From: Himantopus leucocephalus
Lineage: Eukaryota; Chordata; Aves; Charadriiformes; Recurvirostridae
Length of the DNA stretch: 64,000 bases
Assembly: GCA_003993805.1 (NCBI GenBank)
Contig: RSEF01000002.1
Coordinates: 90,762,692 to 90,826,691 of the forward strand
Reading direction: 5' to 3'
Shown: positions 1-13,868 of the stretch, in pieces
How positions within the stretch are numbered: position 1 is the stretch's first letter
How the letters are laid out: the number at the start of each line of letters is the position of its first letter
The notes under the pieces: model-generated
Databases searched by the model: none
Seen by the model: only the letters and a program-made list of their open reading frames with translations
Told to the model about the DNA's origin: nothing
Translations under genes and position numbers: made by a program

Positions 1-2703
1 ATTTTACTCTTTTGCTTTCTTGAACTCTCAAAGAGTTATGTTTGGCAGCATAATTTCTCATTTCTGATGATCTCTTCAGTAGCATAACTAGAGAAGCTCA
101 GAAATGTTCACCAAAACAATTTGACATGAAACATTTCTTTTTCCTTTAGACAGATAATCTGTCTTATTGAGGGCCTGCCCTGGAATTTCACTAATGACTA
201 CCAAGAGAAAGAGCGATTGTCAAAATCTTTCCAACTACATGTAGGACTGTATTTGCTAGAAGAATGATGAGTTACATTAGAACAGTTCCTAAAAATTATG
301 AATCAACATTTGTAATGCTATGTTGCTGACTGGTTCTTTTTTAACATTTGAACCTAGAATACGTCGTGTATGGCGATTTGCACAGTTTAAAGTCAGTGGA
401 GATAAATAACCCACCCAGAAACTAGTGATCAATACAAATATTATAGCTCAGAAGAAGTCATTAGCCCTTTTGTTTTCCATATAATGGGGTAGATAGTAGC
501 TGAATGCTTTTAAACAGCTATTTCATTTTCCTTTCATGGCCAACTGGTCACTTTACAAGCCCACGTGTCAAAAAACCAGCTATTTATTCTATTTCTTTGA
601 TTGAAAACTCTGGATGCTCTGGCCTTTGGGTCAGGCTTGGAGAAGACTGCAAAAATCTAAAAGTTAGGTAAAACAACACCACTCTTTCGAATGACTGACC
701 TGAGTAGAAGAATCCAAACCTATAAGTTATCTCCTAGGCCTCCTATATAACGGGAGAATTGGAAGCCTCCAAAATGGATCCTCAAAAGGCAGCATATTCA
801 GTACAGCACCATCTAGTCAGCTCACTTGGTGAATAGATATATAGTGTGAGATAGCATAAGATAACCCTAAGGTTCTGGGTTTATCTTTGAATATTGCCCC
901 TATGAAGACTCACATAGGAAAGTAATATTATTCCTACCATGATCCTGAACTATCTCCTGAAGGCAGGTGTCTATTTCTTTCTTTTTAGTGGCTTGAATTG
1001 GCCATTGGAGTAGGAAGGCTATCTCCATTTCTGTTGGTATGCTGTAGTCTAGAAGTTGAAGCAATGAATCAGGAAACAGTAAAGGAAGATTCTTTCTGCT
1101 TCTTCTGCAAGAAGATGTTATGAACAAATACGGTCATGAGATAACCTGCAGAAACTGTATGTTTAGGAGGAGGAGGATTTCTCTGTCTCAGCTGAGTTAT
1201 GTACTCTGTTGCATTGTCTTCCTGGTTCAGAGTTTTAACTTCTTTGGCTGGATAGTTTTGGCTGTGATGTCTCAGACAGAATGACTTTACTGGAAATATT
1301 GAAGATAAAACAGGTAAACATTTATGTGGCATTTCTATTTTGCAGCTTGATTTCCAACTTAAGATCACCTTCTGCATTACACTGTTGCTCAGACATCTGT
1401 AAAGCAATATTGGAAATTACCTGTGAGTGCTCTTGATGACTTCCTATTTTAATATTTGCTCATCATCCAGTTTTGAGACTTGTACAAGTAAAACCTTAAA
1501 GTCATCTATCATGGTGTTTATGACAATGATAAATATTGAGGGTGGTTAAAACACTGGGGTCCGATTATCTGCATGTTCTGTGTTAATTCTTTTTTTTTTT
1601 CTTTTTCTGTAATTCCTGGGATCACAAAATCAGCAATTTACACTCAATTACAGAGTGAGTGATAATGGTAAAAACACTAAAACTGGCTACGGTGCTAAAG
1701 TTTGCTTACTTGTTAACAAGTCCCTGGTGAGAGCCAATGGAAGGTCAGGAGACTGATTCAACAAATACATTCTTTACTGGAAATTGCAAATTGATGACCA
1801 GTGAATTCAACAAATGGAAAATTACCATCATTAGGGCTCATATGTAGTTATACAGGGACAGGGTTTTACTGAGATATTGGCATGGCTAAGCCAATTTGGT
1901 GCAACAGTGTGCAGGCACTTTATAAACGTGCATTTCTAAAAGTGCAGTCCTGTGATTGAAAATTTCTCAGGATGGCTGCAGGAAGCTGAGAAGTTAATGC
2001 CATTTATTACTAGCAGTTATGAAAGCATAAGCTTAGTGGATGCCTTTCAGTTATTTGCAAATAGATACATCTGTTTTCAAGTAACCAGGTGTCTCCAGTC
2101 CCCCATTAACATGTGCTTAATAAAAGCAAATTGCCAACAACATACTGATTGGGTGTCTTAAAACTGTTTTCTTAGTAGGATTTAGACCTTTCATCAATCT
2201 ATATTATGAGATGACATTTGCACATTATACGTGTGCTAAATGATAATGAAATGCATAATACAGCCTGTGCTCTATGTTGCTTAAAGGCCTTGTTGTTCCT
2301 TGGTTAATAATTCCATTTCATTTTGAGCACTTTGGACAGTCTGGGGGAAAAGTGACTCTATAACCTTGTTTGGGAATAGATTTCCCAAAGTAAAGGGACA
2401 GCCTATTTTATCAACTCTCCTCTCAGCTCCAGGAAAGTTCACAGAAATTTTTCCCTGTGAAGTGTTGTATTTTTTTCCCCTAGCTAAAACAAGGTGTTCA
2501 GACCAGTTCTTTATAAATGCTTCCTGTTTTGCCTGTCTTTCTTCTTTGAAGCAACCGTCAGCTAGAAGGCAACGTCTGCAAGGAACTGGAAGGGAAAGAG
2601 TAGGCAGATGAAGTGCTTGACAGCAGACTGAGGAAAAAGCTGGAAAGTCCAAGTGTGGAAGAATTGATAGCATGAAGGAGCAGTTTGTTTTCAAAGTGGA
2701 GGG

Positions 2704-2916
2704 ATAGCTTATACATATTCTTAATTTGCTATTATATCTCTTTTATCAAGAACCTGGATGAATTTTATTAAGAGATGAGAAAGTGAGCAGAACTAGAGAT
2801 AAACATACANATAGCTTATACATATTCTTAATTTGCTATTATATCTCTTTTATCTAGAACCTGGATGAATTTTATTAAGAAATGAGAAAGTGAGCAGAAC
2901 TAGAGATAAACATACA
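2704..2916. repeat. Direct duplication at contig join (N at 2810)
   Basis: About 105 bases at 2704-2809 are repeated at 2811-2916 with only scattered substitutions, for example TCAAG against TCTAG. A single N lies between the copies. This looks like two overlapping contig ends, or two alleles, placed side by side by the assembler rather than a real tandem repeat. Confidence 0.85.
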
Positions 2917-5900
2917 TCTCCTCAGTGCTATGAGGTTTATCCCAACTGACAGAAGTCATGTCTCTAATTACAGAGACTATTGCTAGATGGAAAATGACTT
3001 CAACTGAACAACTGATTTTGTATAATAACAGTGACAGTCCCTGTCCTATTAAAAGCCCTTTTAGTCTACTCCCTTATAGCATTCTGTCTCTACATTATTG
3101 ACATTTAATCACTTTGAATAAAAGAGTGTAATACTGATAATTTAACAAAGTGACTTGTAAAAGCTTACCCAGGCATATAAAAAATTCTGAGACACTGCAG
3201 GACTAACTCTATATTTTTTTCCTACAGAGCAAATTCCTGATGAAGTCAGGGTGATTTCTCTACTTCTGGATGAGTGTTCAGTCTCTTCCTGAAAATTTAG
3301 AGGGAAGGTAATCGTCATAAAGAAGTCTTTATCATTATCATATACCACTTTAGCCCAGAGTTGTTTTTTTTTAAAGCAAACAGTAACCCCAGAGATTCTA
3401 AATGCTGGTATTTCAAAAAACGGTATGGGATTGTCTGCCCTGAGGTGGAACAAAGTACTGCGATATACAACTGGATGAAGCCTATGGAGAACTATTTGAA
3501 AAAATAACAGGGTTTGGCCATGAGTGGGTGATGTATTGGCAACGAATTGGAGGCTAACACAGCTTTACCAATCAGGATTTTGCACAGTGTGAGGAAACGA
3601 TCAATACATCTCTGATTATAGTAACCTTAATTAAACCTTTCCTGAAAGTGCCAGGATTCCACTGGCCATTAAACTGACCTTCTTTTGTTGTTTAATAGAT
3701 AGGAAAATACCTTTGGACAGATCCAGCTTTGATAAATTGGGTCTACGTCCAAAAGAAGAGAATGAATTGCTGTAACAGATTAGAAATTTGTCTCTCTGGG
3801 GCAATGCAAAGACCACAGTGGAGGGTTACTTGCATACTGACTGAGTGCTCCATGACACGCATCAAATCCAAGCCAGCTCTCTAACCAGTCTGCTATTCTT
3901 CATATGCAAAATATATAATGCACACACCCCAGCACCCTCTGAAATCCTGCTGCTGCCTTCACAGTTTATGAAATAATAGTGTCTGACTGGGATGCAAAGT
4001 GTTAGGTACACATCTTGACAATAAAATATTTAAAGAAGGGTTTCATGAGCTTGTACCTGCAGGTATGGATATTACTAAGGGGCACAAATGAGACTCTAGC
4101 CCACTTCCCCCCTTTTGCTTTCTTCCCACTAGCATCACCCATTTAGGTATATTTGCCTCATGCCCTGTTGCATGACCTCTGCACCGCGTTTTGATTGCAA
4201 AGCACTGTCTGCATGAGCTCCTTTCTTCCCAAGGAGGTTATGACTCAGTACGCGGGTGGGGGAACTTTATAGCACACCAGTGGTTCTACTTTGCAAAGCG
4301 CGCTGGTGCTTAGCACAGATCTGCAGTTTGCACGTTGAGCGCGCAGGCTCATCCTGCTGACAGTAGAGAGCAACCAGTGTGTTGTATGTTTGTTTTCTTG
4401 TTTAGTGGGCCATAGCTCCCTTGTATAGGAGATATAAACAAGACAAGAGTCATTACAACTCTGCACTCATAAGGCTAGAAATAGGCAATTTATAGCAACA
4501 TCCTGGAATTGTATCATAACTGGCATTTCTGTATTTTGCCATACCAGTGACAGTTTCTTACCATAGCATTTTTAAGACATCTGTGTTTGACCTGCTTTTT
4601 GGATTGTGACTTCTAGAAAAATGTATGTAGACAATGCCATCTGGACAAAGGAGTGTTTGAAACTATTTTTTCAGAGGAGGAGAACTTTTTTGTTCATTTG
4701 TTTTTTCACAAACTCCCTTGACACTTCATTTTCAGTATATTAATTGCCAATATATTTAACTTTTTTTCTCCATCATGAACAAAATATTATTTAATCTCTG
4801 AAGGAAATTATTTAACTTGACAGCTGTGAAAAATATCATCTTTGAAATTGTTTGTGGCAATGATGTTGTCTTTAAATCTGGCAGATTAGTCCATATGCCC
4901 CTTGCTGCAGCAACATTTGAGCAAATAACAGATGGGGACAGTATCAGGCCAAATTACGTCTGTCTGCTTCTGATGATGTTTCTACAGCTTAGGATAGATC
5001 CACAGGTCTCTTTTAATGGTTACAGAAATCATCCGGTGCTGCAGATAGATAGACATTTAGAATAACATTTAGATTTATTAATAGAGGAACATTAACTTTC
5101 TGCTAGCATGGGAACTGAACTCTCAAATATTTCCCTTTTGCTCTCCTCTTAGTTTAGATAAGAGGCTAGCATTATGAATAGGATAAACAATTTTCTTTTA
5201 TGCCATGACTGTTTATAAACAAATGTGGGGTTTTTGCATGTGTGTGACAAACCTTTTCTGCCCACACCAACCTCTCCCTAAAAGAGGATGTGCATAGTCC
5301 CATTAATAATCATAGAACAGGACTAACGGGACAGTTATGACACTGAAAGGAATGTCAAGGAGTTTGTCATCAGGAAGCTAGCAACAGAGGGCTACGTATG
5401 CAAATGGTTCTGTATATGGCACAAGTCATATAAAATGTTGAAAACAGACACACAAATATTCTGCAGTTGCCCTTGTTTTCTTCCAGTTGATCACTGTTTT
5501 CCTATTGTGCATTTACTGTTAGATGGAATACAGATGCTGGCCCAAGCTGTAATTGCAGTGAAACTCTCAGCTGTTCTTTAGATCTGTAGAAAACATCATC
5601 CCATGGACAGAGGGTTACGAGAGCTAAACGGGGAAAAGAGGAAGCAGGGAAAAATTACCAGGTTTTTTGGTTTTTCTTTTTTTTTTAGTAATTCAAGATT
5701 TCAGGAGAGTTTTTCAACTGTTGAAAATTTTCATCCCATTTTCTGACTCAGGAAGATATTTTCTGCTCTTCAGTCATCTAAAATATGAGGCAGATGATAG
5801 TGGTAATAACATTATGGAAAACAGTTGTCTTTTTGTCGCTTTAACACTGCTGTATTGAGGATGATGAAACAAGGTAGAACTTACAAGGAAAGAAAGAGGT

Positions 5901-7994
5901 TGAGAGATTTCCTCCTTTGCTTTCTTTAGGTAAGTCTTGTGTTTCCTCTAAAAGTGATATATAAAACAAATGGGAAGTACATGATTTCCTGCATACTCTG
6001 CCTCTTCACATTGGACTACATGTAGAAGTTTACTTTACACAAACATTCCTCTTTTTAGGATAAAAATCTTGGTATCCATTTCATTAGATCAGAGCAGTAA
6101 GCTGGGATCCATGGTTATACTATGAAATTCTTGGTTCTATTCAACAAATTGAATAAGCAAAATAGTGCTATCAGTGACCCTTTCCAGAGTAAGTTTTTAG
6201 TGTTTGTTGCTGATAGCTAGTCTTTAATATTTATGTGATGCTCAGAGTGAAAGAGGCTGGAATTGCACAGTGCACCAAACGTACGAACTGTATGAGAAAA
6301 ACAAAATAGTAGTGTGGTTTGTCTGTGGGCACCATGCTGATGCTGATAGAATATTTCAGTATTGCAGTTGATGATATTTTTCCTTCTTCTTCCTCCTCTT
6401 TCCTGTCTCTGAACATTAACACACACATATATATGCCCTATTGTTATTTAAACATAGTGATAAGGAAATATGTATTAAGGACTCTCCTGTTAATGTGTCT
6501 GAGTGTGACTATAGCAATGTTTTGTGGCAATTTAAAAATTTCACATCTTTCATTTTTAGTTGCCATCAGTAGATCTAGAATATATGGGGATAAGATAATG
6601 CTGAATACCCTGAGCTTCTGTTAAGTATAGAAGAGTAGTGTGTGCACAAAGTATCGGTACTAGGCAGTGGGCTTGGGAGGATGGAGCTGGCAGGTGAGTC
6701 AGAGGAGAAATAACATACGTGTACTTCAACCAAGACAGAAGCTTTGCATACTGCTGAGGTTAAGGTTGGTTTCTTAGAGTTCTGTGTCTATATAATTTGT
6801 TTCCAATCATCTGTACAATTTGCCCTCTGTTAGCAGCCATTTATCTGCTCTATTTTCTCCATATAAAGCGGTGACTACACCTTTCATGGTGACAGATTTT
6901 TGAAAAAATGAAAAGGAAGATACTTCCCCCCTGGACTTTTCAACCTGTTACTGCTGTCCTTTGCTTTTTTGGGGTTTATATACAGTCCTCCTATGCACCC
7001 TGAATTTTATTCTGTTTAGTCAGCAGTACCACAAGCTACATTCAGCTTCTTAAGAACTGATTTTGTTTGCAAGATTGGTGTTCAAGAGGTGGGTTTGGAT
7101 ACTTTTTGGCCTGCTTTTCTAAGGAAATGTGGCATATGGAATTGCACTGTCCATCTGCCAGCTCTTCAGTCTTCCACTTCTTCTCTTGCAGGGATGTTTA
7201 TTTCTGCTGGCCAAGTTCAACCAGGATCTAAGGCACTGAATTCCTTAAGATCACTGAAAATTGGTGTTGGATAAAGGAGAGACCAGCATCACTCCAACCC
7301 CCTGACATAGTGACAACATGGTGAAACCAACAGTTACCTGATCTGTTTGGCCTGCTAACTAGCACACATATAGTAGCTGTCTAATTAATACATGTATATC
7401 TCCAAGCTGATCAGAGCACATACCAACTCTTTCCCACCTGGTTGGTATGTGACCCAGATACATGCCAGCTCAGGGAGGTGCTAATAATACAGAGGGGCTT
7501 AGAATTGTTCAGACAGCTGGAATTGTCACAGTGATACATGTAGAGGATGTAAAAAATTAAAATCAGTTGGCAACCAAACTTCAATTGTTTTGCTGCTCAT
7601 TACTTTCTGTTGGTCTAATACAGTTTTCAGAACTTCTTGGGAGAATTTGGGCTACAAACACCCTTACTGTGTCTGAGTGCCCTTCCTGAGAAGGAAGGAG
7701 GTCTCTGCCCATCTTCCAGAATGTAGGAATCACAGCAGTTAACTAAGACTATATAAGTCTCGTCTATTTTATTATTTGCCCTTTTGTGTCTCTCTTGTTG
7801 ATGGGTTTCTGGAAGTTGAAACTCTTCAGTGCTATGAAAAACAAAAGAAGAGATAATTTTCATCATAGGGAATGCTTGTGCATGGAAGAATGTTTAGCTG
7901 TGCCAGTACCTGGAAATAATTCGAAGAGTAACTAATCCCTTCAGTAGTTCATGTAGACTGCCACTTTTCCTGGAGTCCGGGTCTGATTACATCC

Positions 7995-8200
7995 CTAACA
8001 AACCACTTCAGCTGGAATACTCAGTATTCTGTTTACGGGTCCTGGCCTGTCCCAATTTCAGCTACCTGATCTAAGTCTGAGCTTTGGTTGGTCATCGNCT
8101 AACAAACCACTTCAGCTGGAATACTCAGTATTCTGTTTACGGCTCCTGGCCTGTCCCGATTTCAGCTACCTGATCTAAGTCTGAGCTTTGGTTGGTCATC
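7995..8200. repeat. Direct duplication at contig join (N at 8098)
   Basis: The 103 bases at 7995-8097 recur at 8099-8200 with two visible substitutions (GGGTCC/GGCTCC and CCAATT/CCGATT) around a single N. Best read as an assembly artefact that retains allelic differences. Confidence 0.85.
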
Positions 8201-8628
8201 ATTACTGAGAAGGCACAGAAATCTCATTTCCTGATCAGGGCCACAAACTTTATGGGAAGGATTCATGTGGTGCTACAGCTGAATGTACGTAATAATGAAA
8301 ATCACACAAGGTTAGATACAGAAAAGGAAAAAAAAGTGGATAGAAAATAATCAGGTATCAGGACATGGGGATCCCACCATATTTGCATTGTTTCTTTTGA
8401 AAATGGAAGAAGAGAGCAAGAGAGTGGGTTTTCATACTTGATCCATATTTTTACATTAAAATGGCAGCTACGTGGTGTGTTCTAATTTTCTCTTTGAAGC
8501 TTTCCTGGCAATCTGATTTATTTATGAGATTTCAGCAATATTCTTAAATCCAATGGATTTTCAAGAATGGTGTTATCATTAGTGGCAACAGTAGTTTTGA
8601 TTGTGATACAAGGGAAAAAATTATTTCT

Positions 8629-9094
8629 GTTGATTTTCAAATTGCTGCAGACACCTACAAAAGGCATGAATTCTATGTCAAGAAATGCAATAAAAAAGAC
8701 TCAAAAAAAAAAAGTCATTCTACTCTTACAAGCCATGGTGATATCCAAAACAGTTAGAGGAACAAAGACTTAAACCTGGTTTTGATTTCATAGTTTTCCA
8801 AGACGTCTTTTTTTCTTTTCTTTTTTTGTTTTTCCCCCAGCAGATGANGTTGATTTTCAAATTGCTGCAGACACCTACAAAAGGCATGAATTTTATGTCA
8901 AGAAATGCAATAAAAAAGACTCAAAAAAATAAGTCATTCTACTCTTACAAGTCATGGTGATATCCAAAACAGTTAGAGGAACAAAGACTTGAACTTGGCT
9001 TTGATTTCATAGTTTTCCAAGATTTCTATTTTTCTTTTCTTTTTTTGTTTGTCCCTCAGCAGATGCNTTTTTTTGTTTTTCCCCCAGCAGATGA
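8629..9094. repeat. Double contig join with two and a partial third copy (N at 8848, 9067)
   Basis: The sequence at 8629-8847 is repeated at 8849-9066. The last 27 bases of the first copy (8821-8847) recur at 9068-9094 after a second N. The two long copies differ by several substitutions and in the length of an A-run. This suggests two haplotype contigs inserted in series. Confidence 0.85.
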
Positions 9095-11039
9095 TGCATT
9101 TCCTGAAAAGGTTTTGGCTGTTTTTAGTTCAATGGGCCAATTGCTTCATTCATATTTGTAAATATAATAACTGGGAGATAGACAGCCATCAAACAGGGTC
9201 CATGTATTCTAAAGCTTGGATTTAGAGAACATCAAATATTACTTCATGATTCCATTTTACATATAAAAAACCTGCTGAGTCTTGATTGCTTTTAATATAG
9301 AAATAGAAGTAAAATTTTACGTAGTATGCAGGGATTCATTATTTCATTATTAAAAGTTATGTACTCTAGTACTGGAAAGTAGTTTTGTCTGTCATTCCTT
9401 TATTTCCATTAGATAAGTCATATTTTTACATAATCACAGAAACAGTGCCTCTGGAAAACACTTCTGTGTATGAGGGAGCAAATTAGATGCATCTGAAACC
9501 CCTATTGTGTAGCAGTGACATCTCTGCCAGTTCTGCCTCAAGTGCTGTAAGAAGTGGTGTGCAAGAAAACTCACAGAGCAGAGGCAATTAAGATTGAAAG
9601 AGAGAAAAGTTGAAAATTATCAGACAAAACATTGCAAGGTCAGGATGCCAAGGCACATCAAGGAATGCTAATAGAGACAAAGAAGTCTGAATACTGACTA
9701 TAGGGGAATTTTGTGACATTTGAAAATAACATGTATAAAAACATGTTGAAGCACTAAATGGTTCTCGGGATTTTTTTTACATCTTCTCAGAAATATTTGG
9801 TAAACTAAATCATCAGCAAATGACCTGTAGAAATAAAAGCTGCAGGGAAAGAAAATTGTCTATGTCTATATTGTTTTCACAGTACCAACAGCAGCACAAA
9901 CACACTATGTAATTGTTTATTAGGGGACCATTTTGTAAAATATAAAGTAGCCTTTGTATGTGAACATGCAAAATGGAGAGCTGGGATTTGTAAGGACATG
10001 TAAACTAGCAATTCTCTTTCCTTTTGCTGGAGGAGAAGCTGGGTGGGTTTTTGTTTGCTTGTTTTCTGTTATTGTTGTTTTCTACTCTACAGAAGCCAAA
10101 CAAAGCCAAACAGTGCCCTAAATTCCACTTGGAAGGGTCATAATGTTTTTGTGTTAGTTTTGGCTCCACATCAATCTGTAAACGAGACTTTTCTGATTTT
10201 TCTCCCCTACCAAACCCCACAGACAAAGCCTCTTCCATACTGCAGAATAACTGAACACCAAGGGATTAGGATATTTTACATGTTGAATGAGAGCCAAGTG
10301 GTATTTATTATAAGACTGACAATTCTATCAATGTATATTTAATTGTTAACATAAAGAGGAGCTATTCCAACAGAGAACATTGTACAAAGCCAGTTCTCCA
10401 GCACATTGACTACAGCTCCTACCTGGTATTTTGGAGAACTGAGCAGGATTTTCTATTATGATACAGGTACCACAAGCACTTTCCTCTCATTTCACCAGAA
10501 ATTTCACTCTCCATCTGAGAAAACAATGTGACGCAAGTTTAGTAAAAACTTTCAGTTTGAGGCAGTAGTTCCCAAAACAAAAAACAAGTAAACATACCTC
10601 AAAAATCTTCCTCAGATAAGTCCTACTAGCTGTAATTTGGATAAAGATTCAGAAAACATTTTTTGTCTTAATATTTTTAAAGATATGCACGTGTGTTTGT
10701 AAATTCAACCACTTATTTAAACTTCTCAGGCTCAGGCGACAGGCATGTCATGAGGCATGTGCTGTAATGCATTTTAGGATGCAGGCTTTGATAATAGCAG
10801 TTAAACCAGTCAAGGAATGTGATTTTCAATTTCAAGTTTGTTAAGAAGATGTCTGCTCCATTCATGAGCTGGGAAACCCTTTAACCTTCAAAGAATGCAT
10901 TAAAACCCCTGTGACTGTCCTAGCTTTGGTCCTGTTGCATTTCAGAAACCAAAAAGCTATACTTCATGTGTGCATTCACTCCAGGAATTAAAGGTTTCCA
11001 AAACAGATCCAGGATACAACAAAAAGTCAAATCAACTAT

Positions 11040-11062
11040 TGTCCTGGTTTGAGGTAAAACAG
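11040..11062 (+). mobile_element. LTR end fragment (TGTCCTGGTTTGAGG type), plus orientation
   Basis: A 23-base motif beginning TGTCCTGGTTTGAGGTAAAA is found here and, inverted, at 24102-24124 (one mismatch) and 40530-40552. It resembles the start of an avian endogenous-retrovirus LTR and shares TGTC-TGGTTT with the solo LTR at 13287-13868. Sequence after the motif differs between copies, so this is a short remnant. Confidence 0.45.
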
Positions 11063-11789
11063 AACAGGTAACAGGTTTTTTTAGATCATTATTAAGAACA
11101 AAACCCAACATGTCATTGCAGGGCACTCTGCATACAGCCACAGAGATCGATCAAGGGACATTAAAAAAAAAAAAAAACACGAAAACCAAACCTTGACCAC
11201 TTGCAATACTAAAAATCCTCTTTTTGGAAATTTTAGCCACTTTTTTCATTGTATGCTGAATTATTGCAAGAAAAACTTACTCTGCAAGAACATAAACATT
11301 TGACTGAGGAAGGTTTCGAAGATCTAGAGTGCAGTCTATGGTCAAACTTTAAGGAGAAAAGCAATTGAATAGAACGTGCATTTACTTGGCATATGTAATA
11401 ACTAAGTCTGAGTCTGTGGTATCTGCTCTGAATAGAGGGAGGATTTAAACCTGGGCCTCTTCCATCTTAAGTGAGTGTCATAGTTGGATCTGTTGCACTT
11501 TCTTATTAAGAATTTAGATATTTAAGAATTTAATTATTAATCTTTGAGAAATATTAATATTTGAAGAAGGATATCTGTGTCATAGTGAGGGGGTAAAAAT
11601 ATTTTTTAAGGTGTTGGTTTGATCATAATGCAAAATCAAGAAGGAAGAAATTTCATAAAACTTTGAAGAATCAACTTCCCTCCCCCAAATAATCTTGAGG
11701 TATATTCTTGAGATCATTTATCGCATTCTTTTTATCGTATTCAAATTCTAGCAGCTCTATATTCATATTTCATGAGTCTTGCTGGATTA

Positions 11790-12789
11790 NNNNNNNNNNN
11801 NNNNNNNNNNNNNNNNNNNNNNNNNNNNNNNNNNNNNNNNNNNNNNNNNNNNNNNNNNNNNNNNNNNNNNNNNNNNNNNNNNNNNNNNNNNNNNNNNNNN
11901 NNNNNNNNNNNNNNNNNNNNNNNNNNNNNNNNNNNNNNNNNNNNNNNNNNNNNNNNNNNNNNNNNNNNNNNNNNNNNNNNNNNNNNNNNNNNNNNNNNNN
12001 NNNNNNNNNNNNNNNNNNNNNNNNNNNNNNNNNNNNNNNNNNNNNNNNNNNNNNNNNNNNNNNNNNNNNNNNNNNNNNNNNNNNNNNNNNNNNNNNNNNN
12101 NNNNNNNNNNNNNNNNNNNNNNNNNNNNNNNNNNNNNNNNNNNNNNNNNNNNNNNNNNNNNNNNNNNNNNNNNNNNNNNNNNNNNNNNNNNNNNNNNNNN
12201 NNNNNNNNNNNNNNNNNNNNNNNNNNNNNNNNNNNNNNNNNNNNNNNNNNNNNNNNNNNNNNNNNNNNNNNNNNNNNNNNNNNNNNNNNNNNNNNNNNNN
12301 NNNNNNNNNNNNNNNNNNNNNNNNNNNNNNNNNNNNNNNNNNNNNNNNNNNNNNNNNNNNNNNNNNNNNNNNNNNNNNNNNNNNNNNNNNNNNNNNNNNN
12401 NNNNNNNNNNNNNNNNNNNNNNNNNNNNNNNNNNNNNNNNNNNNNNNNNNNNNNNNNNNNNNNNNNNNNNNNNNNNNNNNNNNNNNNNNNNNNNNNNNNN
12501 NNNNNNNNNNNNNNNNNNNNNNNNNNNNNNNNNNNNNNNNNNNNNNNNNNNNNNNNNNNNNNNNNNNNNNNNNNNNNNNNNNNNNNNNNNNNNNNNNNNN
12601 NNNNNNNNNNNNNNNNNNNNNNNNNNNNNNNNNNNNNNNNNNNNNNNNNNNNNNNNNNNNNNNNNNNNNNNNNNNNNNNNNNNNNNNNNNNNNNNNNNNN
12701 NNNNNNNNNNNNNNNNNNNNNNNNNNNNNNNNNNNNNNNNNNNNNNNNNNNNNNNNNNNNNNNNNNNNNNNNNNNNNNNNNNNNNNNNN
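11790..12789. other. Assembly gap, 1000 N
   Basis: Unsequenced gap of a round 1000 bases. The long open frames across it are artefacts of the N run. The final VWC2 exon could in principle lie here. Confidence 0.99.
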
Positions 12790-13286
12790 AGACAGACGTG
12801 CAATCCTAAACCTATGGCCGGGTGCACAATTCCCGCAGCGGCAGCCCCCCGGTTCAGAGCAGCCAGCACCACCTCGCTCAGAGGTCACTTTATTTCCTTG
12901 TCAAATAGTCACTAGCTTCAAAGCAGAGGCAAAGGAATCAACGCATCCTCTAATTATCAGTAATCCAAAGATGACTTCCAGACAAAACAAATGACACCTC
13001 TGGCATGCCAACTCTCCGCTGCTGATTTTGTCCCGATACCCACCTGACAAGGTGGTCACTGACTGGTCTGAAGGCACACCTGACTACCACGCTGCCACAT
13101 ACTAATATATATCCTTTAAACCGCAAGGTGGTTTATAGATGATTTGCTTCTACCCCACACCATGTGACAGCAGCTTGCCGTTGCCGCAGCCGCTGTTCCA
13201 CGAGCGCTGCCGGCTGGCTCGGCTTCCCCCACCACCGCAGCAGCTCATGCCTNCTTCCCCCACCACCGCAGCAGCTCATGCCTTCA
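12790..13286. other. Non-coding stretch between gap and LTR
   Basis: Unique-looking DNA of moderate GC content. It contains a small hairpin at about 13117-13136 (TTTAAACC / GGTTTA) and a contig join. No gene was recognised. Confidence 0.5.
13223..13283. repeat. 30-base duplication at contig join (N at 13253)
   Basis: The 30 bases beginning CTTCCCCCACCACCGCAGCA at 13223-13252 are repeated exactly at 13254-13283, separated by one N. Probable unmerged contig overlap. Confidence 0.85.
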
Positions 13287-13868
13287 TGTCGTGGTTTAAC
13301 CCCAGCCGGCAACTAAGCACCACGCAACCGCTCGCTCACTCCCCTCCCTGGTGGGATGGGGGAGAGAATCAGAAAAGTAAACGTGAGAAAACTCGTGGTT
13401 GAAATAAAGGCAGTTTAATAGGTAAAGCAGAAGCTGCACACACAAGCAAAGCAGAACAAGGAATTCATTCACTACTTCCCATCAGCAGGCAGGTGTTCAG
13501 CCATCTCCAGGAAAGCAGGGCTGCATCACGTGTAATGGTTACTTGGGAACATAAACACCATCACTCTGAATGTCCCCCCCTTCCTTCTTCCTTCCCCAGC
13601 TTTATATGCTGAGCACAACGTCACACGGTCTGGAATATCCCTTTGGTCAGTTGGGGTCAGCTGTCCCGGCTGTGTCGCCTCCCAACTTCTTGTGCACCCC
13701 AGCCACTCGCTGGTGGGGTGGTATGAGGAGCAGAAAAGGTCTTGACTGCTTATCAACAACCAAAAACATCAGTGTGCTATCAACATCACTTTCATCCCAA
13801 ACCCAAAACACAGCACCACACCAGCTGCTAGTAAGAAAGTTAAATCCATCCCAACTGAAACCATGACA
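13287..13868 (-). mobile_element. Solo LTR of an avian endogenous retrovirus, minus orientation
   Basis: The 582-base element has TG...CA termini and is flanked by an exact 5-base target duplication, CTTCA, at 13282-13286 and 13869-13873. Orientation is set by signals in order on the minus strand: an ATATAAA box near 13601-13607, then an ATTAAA polyadenylation signal at 13414-13419. The plus-strand sequence beginning TCGTGGTTTAACCCCAGCCG is a repeat I recognise from many bird genomes. No internal retroviral genes flank it, so it is a recombined solo LTR. A 5-base duplication fits ERVL-type (class III) elements, but the family is not settled. It lies in the presumed VWC2 intron, in the same sense as the gene. 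Confidence 0.88.

Larger units (their letters stand above)
1..11789. other. AT-rich non-coding DNA, probably VWC2 3' intron
   Basis: No exon or intact mobile element was recognised. The stretch is AT-rich, and its short open frames lack domains. Single-N contig joins at 2810, 8098, 8848 and 9067 sit between near-identical direct repeats. A 23-base LTR end lies at 11040-11062. I looked for the last VWC2 exon (a CHCTYEEGTW-like stretch on the minus strand) and did not find it. Assignment to the intron is by position only. It could include DNA beyond the gene if the exon is lost in a gap. Confidence 0.5.

Noticed and set aside
2281..2694. A 137-codon minus-strand frame
   Set aside because: No domain, no clear splice borders, low coding-like character. 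Frames of this size are expected by chance in 64 kb.
11708..12994. Several open frames of more than 340 codons across 11.7-13.0 kb on both strands
   Set aside because: They consist almost wholly of translated N bases in the 1000-base gap.
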